Assembly (NCBI GenBank): GCA_003550305.1
Contig: QKYT01000035.1
Span: 293,824-357,823 of the forward strand
Direction of reading: 5' to 3'
Origin: Glomus cerebriforme
Lineage: Eukaryota > Glomeromycota > Glomeromycetes > Glomerales > Glomeraceae
Length of the DNA: 64,000 nt
In this document: positions 59,901 to 64,000 of the stretch, in pieces
Numbering within the stretch: position 1 is the stretch's first letter
Layout of the letters: every line of letters begins with the position of its first letter
The notes under the pieces: model-generated
The model's input: the letters and a program-made list of their open reading frames with translations, nothing else
The model's database searches: none
What the model was told of the DNA's origin: nothing
Program-made: the position numbers and the translations under genes

Positions 59901-62384
59901 AAAAAAAATATTTACATTAAAATATGTTACTAAGCCATAATTTACAATACGCGTTTAACAACAGCATACAATATTATATATAAATAATATATAATAATAA
60001 TAAATAATTGTATATTTTATATTATATAATTATTATTTAAAAAATTTGAAGTTATTCCGTTTTTATTTTAATTTATTATTATTAATTATTATTTTTTTTT
60101 CACCGATAGTAATGCAAAAAAAAATACTTGTATTACAATCAATTTCTACATTTAGAGACAACACATATTTCAGTTTTTATCTTTTTTTTTAATTCATTTT
60201 TTTTTTTTTGCTTAATTGGTCTTTAATTTGTTTTTTTAATTTTTTTTTTTTAACGATAATGATTTTTTAGACGAAATAGAATATTTTTTTTTTAGAAAAA
60301 AATTTTATTAATGTCAACCCCGGATTGTTTTTTTTTTAAAAAAAAAATAACAGATAATGTCTATGTGTGGCGTTAAGGTAAACGCACATACCAGCACTTA
60401 TCATAATATGAATTTATCAATCAAGATAATCTCCGATGAAAATTTTCCTTCTCTTGGCAATTATAAGCATATACATACATAACATTTTTTATTTAACATA
60501 TACTTCACATTTTCTTACAGAAATTTTTGTTATTTCTTTGTGAATAATTTTTTTTGTTGTTGTTTTAGGATATTTTCTTTATTTTCTTTCTTTCTGATTT
60601 TTCTTTCTTTCTTTTTGACTTTTTAAATTCAAAAATATGTTAAAATATATATATAAAGGACCAAAAACTATCGCAAAAAAAAAAAAAATGTAAAAAAAAA
60701 AAATTGTAAATTGTAAAAAAAAGTGTAACGAAATACGAATGTACAATAAATATAATATATAAAATGAATTATAAAAAATTGCTAATGAAATTCATATGTA
60801 CATATTATTTTAAATAACGGATACATTATATTGGTTAAAAACAAAGGTGGTTAAATTATTGTCAAAAATCGGTATAGCGAATTAACAATTTTTAATAAGA
60901 ATTATAAAAATTTTATTATGAATTCATTAAAACGAAGCTAAATAGACCATTAATTAATTAATTAATTAATTAGTAATGATTATAATCTTGTAGTGAATCC
61001 TATGTTTCCACGTTTCTAATTATTTTTTTTTTGTTTAACGATTAACAAGATTTTCATTATTTGTCAGGTCATGATAAAAAGAATTTTATTAAATTTATTA
61101 TAAAAAAATGTCTAATTTAAGAATTTTCAAGTTGTAGTTTCACTAAAGTTCGCTATAAAAATTATTATAAATAATTATATAATGAATTCCATCATAACAA
61201 AGTTATAATTAAAAGTTATCTTATGTGATATAAGACTTGGTTTACTTTTAATTAAAAAAAAATCAATTAATTTGATATTTTAACATTTGAAAATAATTAT
61301 CTAGAGTTAATAAACATTAAACAAATTAAATATAATTAATAAAAAAAAATTTTTAAAGAAATTATTATTAATATTTCAGTAAAATTTCTAAATTTTTATT
61401 TTTTGTTGTAAAAAAAGAAAATTGTTCCTTTCCATTTTCGAAATTCTGGCCAAAATTTACTTAAATTTGGTTAAAACCTGAAAAATATAATAAATATTTA
61501 TCAAGTTTAATACTTTTTAATATATATATATACATTATTATATTCAAATTTTTTTTTTTTTTTTATAAATTTTATTTTTATTATAGATAATCTACATATA
61601 ACAATATAATAAAATTTATACAATTAACCTAATATTTATAATATTTATAATAAATATATAAACTAGGTATTTCCATTAACTTTAAAATTATTTTTGTAAC
61701 AAACAAAGTACTCCACTAATTCTTCCCCACAAATCTTGCATTGTCATTGTTTAAAAAATATGGAAAAATAAGAATTTTATGGTAAATTTAGGTAGTGCAA
61801 GATTTCAGATCGCTTCTTATCCCATTATTTCTTTTTCTTTGAAAAAAAAACCCCGCACTTTTTTTTATTTCCGTATGTTTTCCCCACATTTTAATTCTCC
61901 ACATTGTCTCTATAAATCTTCACTCAGGAACATTAAATATGCATCATTATATAATGCTTTTTTTGTGTAATAATGAAGTTTGACAGTATTTATATTATTT
62001 ATATTTTAAAAATTAAATCCGAGTTATCTAACCAATTTGTTTATTAAAAATTTATAATAATAAAAGTGAATTCAATTATTTCCTTTTTTTACGTAAAAAA
62101 ATATAAATTTCTTTATTAAATAAACGTTATAAAAAATTTTTTTTCGATTTATTTTTACGTGTTAATTATTATTTTATTAAATAAAAAGTTTTAAGAAAAA
62201 TTTAAATTTTCGTAACGTCCTTTGTGATGATAAAGATAAACTCACTAAACATCACGATGATGTGATCGTGATTACACAAAAAAATTAAACACAGAATAAA
62301 TATTATTGGATGGGTTGTTTATATCGTATTACATTAAATTGTGATTTTCACGTTTTATTTGATTAAATAATTGATAACGAATTT

Positions 62385-62386
<2 letters not shown>

Positions 62387-62426
<40 letters not shown>

Positions 62427-62465
62427 TTTTTTTTTTTTTAATTTTTTTTTTTTTTTTTTTTTTTT
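62387..62465. repeat. Poly-T tract of ~79 bp
   Basis: Nearly uninterrupted T run broken only by aa at 62422-62423 and 62440-62441. Length is likely uncertain in the assembly. Confidence 0.9.
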
Positions 62466-64000
62466 ATATTATTTAATTAAATATTTTTTTTTTTAAAAAA
62501 AATAAGTATTTCATCTTTTGTCCGTAAGAATTCTATCCTTTTCTTTTAAATAAACAAACAAATCTGCTTATGATCGAACAAAAAAAAAAAGTTTTCAAGT
62601 TTTTGTTTTTTTTTAAAATTTATTGATTATCAAATTTAGTAATTATTTATAATCATTGTAAATTTATTTTGTATTTTTTTTTTTTAAAAAAAAAAAGATA
62701 CAATAAATTTCATTTTTTATATTTCATTTTTTCATTTTTTTTTTATTATTATTCATTATTTTCTTGGATTTTTTAGAAAATATTTAAATATTATATATAC
62801 ATATATAATAAAATAGAACAAGATCATAAACCTGTCTTTTGTTTGATATCATTGGTTAGGCACAAATATCTAAAAATAATTCATTGCCAAAATCTCGATC
62901 ATTTTATGTATTGAAAAGTGTGGAGAAACTTTTTTTTTCCCTTTTTTTTTTAAGGAAAAAAAAAATAAAACGAGTGCACTGACTCCTCAAAACATAATGT
63001 GCGCACGGTTATGTTCAATTAATTGATCTCAATATCGGATCATGATCATGTCTGTGCAAAGATATCTAAACGGATGATCTTTATTTACTTCTTCCATCTA
63101 AGACATAAATTATGTGCTAGAATGTGGGGAATTTATTAATGATTTATAATAATGATTTTTTTGATTCAATCGAAAAAAAAAAAGATCCGGATCTTTTTTT
63201 TTTCTCCANAAAAACAAAAAATCATTAAAAAATAATAATAATGTGGAGTAAAAAAAAAATTCAAAATTTAAAATTTATCATTTTTTTTAAAAAAAGCTAA
63301 AATTCTCTGAGTATTCGCTGAGTTAACATATATTATATTATATCAAATATATGATGATATAACTCTTTATAATCTCGTTTTACCACGTGAACTCGAAAAA
63401 AAAAATCTAGAAAAAGTTCTTTGACGAATCGCGAGATAAATCAGTATTCGATCCCCCCACGTTTTTTTTAAAAAATCAAACCTTTTATGTTCTTAAAGAA
63501 ACATGATCGTTATAGAATTTGTAATTCTGTCTACGTTTTAACTTGCGCCACACTAATTTATTTTGTATTTTAATTTTAACAATTATCAAAGGAAATTCTT
63601 AATTTTTAATACTTGCGCGATCAATACATAAATCTTCTTGCATAATCTATAAGTTTCTTTTAAATCTTGCACTTTACCTTTACGGAAAACATTGTTCCTT
63701 TAAATCGTAAGTGACACGTTTCTTTTAGTTATTGATAAAAAGTTTCCTTTTTTTTTTTACGCGACGAAGATTTCGTGATCTTTAATAAAGTTTTTATACT
63801 AAAATTTAAGTACGCGACTTTATGTTCGCTAGAACTACGTCTTTAAAAAATTTTTTTTTTCTTTCGCTCTATTATTATGTTTACTTTTCGTCTTTTCGTT
63901 TGCTAACCATTTTTTTTCGCTTTAACGCCTAAATCGCGACTTTAAAAAATTTTTTTCGTTCGCTTTCCACTTGTAATCATTTTTTCTTTTCATTTCAGTA

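Larger units (their letters stand above)
55245..64000. other. 8.7-kb gene-free AT-rich region, possibly upstream of a gene beyond the window
   Basis: No frame has protein-like length or composition; the longest ATG frame (61779-61970) looks like chance. Landmarks are balanced patches at 55850-56300 and 56880-57020, many long A and T runs, and (attaattaatt)n near 60953-60972. CG-containing words (cgcgac, ttcgct, tacgcgac) are enriched over 63400-63980. The window ends in a pyrimidine tract followed by tttcag at 63993-63998, a good 3' splice site. Confidence 0.55.

Noticed and set aside
61779..61970. 63-aa plus-strand frame in the terminal gene-free region
   Set aside because: Short, Phe/Ser/Lys-rich, no initiation context, splice signals or recognisable similarity.
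1..64000. tRNA or rRNA genes
   Set aside because: I saw no B-box-like ggttcgaatcc with a paired acceptor stem and no conserved rRNA core; a tRNAscan-SE run would be needed to exclude a divergent tRNA.

Overview
The window is nuclear DNA of a fungus. It is extremely AT-rich, its genes carry many short GT-AG introns of about 50-120 nt, and every confident gene is a fungal or broad eukaryotic orthologue. The mixture of FAR1/MULE-type transposon relics, a DUF7869-like transposon and long AT-rich intergenic stretches resembles arbuscular mycorrhizal fungi (Glomeromycotina, for example Rhizophagus). That placement is an inference from gene and repeat style, not from a database search. I found no rRNA, tRNA or CRISPR array.

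Layout. Positions 1-24,000 are a repeat compartment with no intact conserved gene. It holds a terminal-inverted-repeat element with an internal GA-rich minisatellite (3361-4914), a decayed MULE with recognisable terminal inverted repeats (7397-10507), a small pogo-like fragment (about 10889-11085), and a 2.4 kb transposon with 34-bp near-identical inverted repeats and a frameshifted DUF7869-like transposase, interrupted by a 995-N gap (14705-17144). It also holds an unusual tandem array of intron-like units (17845-19735) and a TA-flanked pogo-like MITE that carries one more such unit (21282-22050).

Positions 24,012-55,244 are a compact island of ten intact genes, whose exons I resolved with all phases consistent: PAPS reductase (MET16, +), Ytm1/WDR12 (+), importin alpha (-), DJ-1/PfpI protein (+), a FRAY/OSR1-like Ste20 kinase (+), a DUF676 serine hydrolase (+), Mps1/TTK kinase (-), pescadillo/Nop7 (+), an LDB1/SEUSS-like LIM-binding cofactor (-), a DDT/WHIM chromatin protein (-) and a SAM-PH protein (+). 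That is eleven genes counting MET16. A 4.2 kb repeat-bearing gap (27250-31460), with a truncated second copy of the minisatellite element, splits the island after YTM1.

Positions 55,245-64,000 hold no gene I can support. They are AT-rich with long homopolymers, become richer in CG-containing words over the last kilobase, and end in a good 3' splice-site-like sequence. They may be the upstream region or long 5' leader of a gene beyond the window.

Functional links. Two subunits of one ribosome-assembly complex (Ytm1 and Nop7 of PeBoW, needed for 60S maturation) lie 17 kb apart. Mps1 and Nop7 are divergent across a 295-bp shared promoter with E2F/MCB-like and CACGTG words. The other genes are unrelated housekeeping functions. 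The most unusual feature is the 17.8-19.7 kb array: about 15 repeats of roughly 110-140 bp, most with a GTAAGT donor, a co-varying hairpin over that donor, a T-rich tract, a TAG/AAG acceptor and a 30-40 nt exon-like segment.
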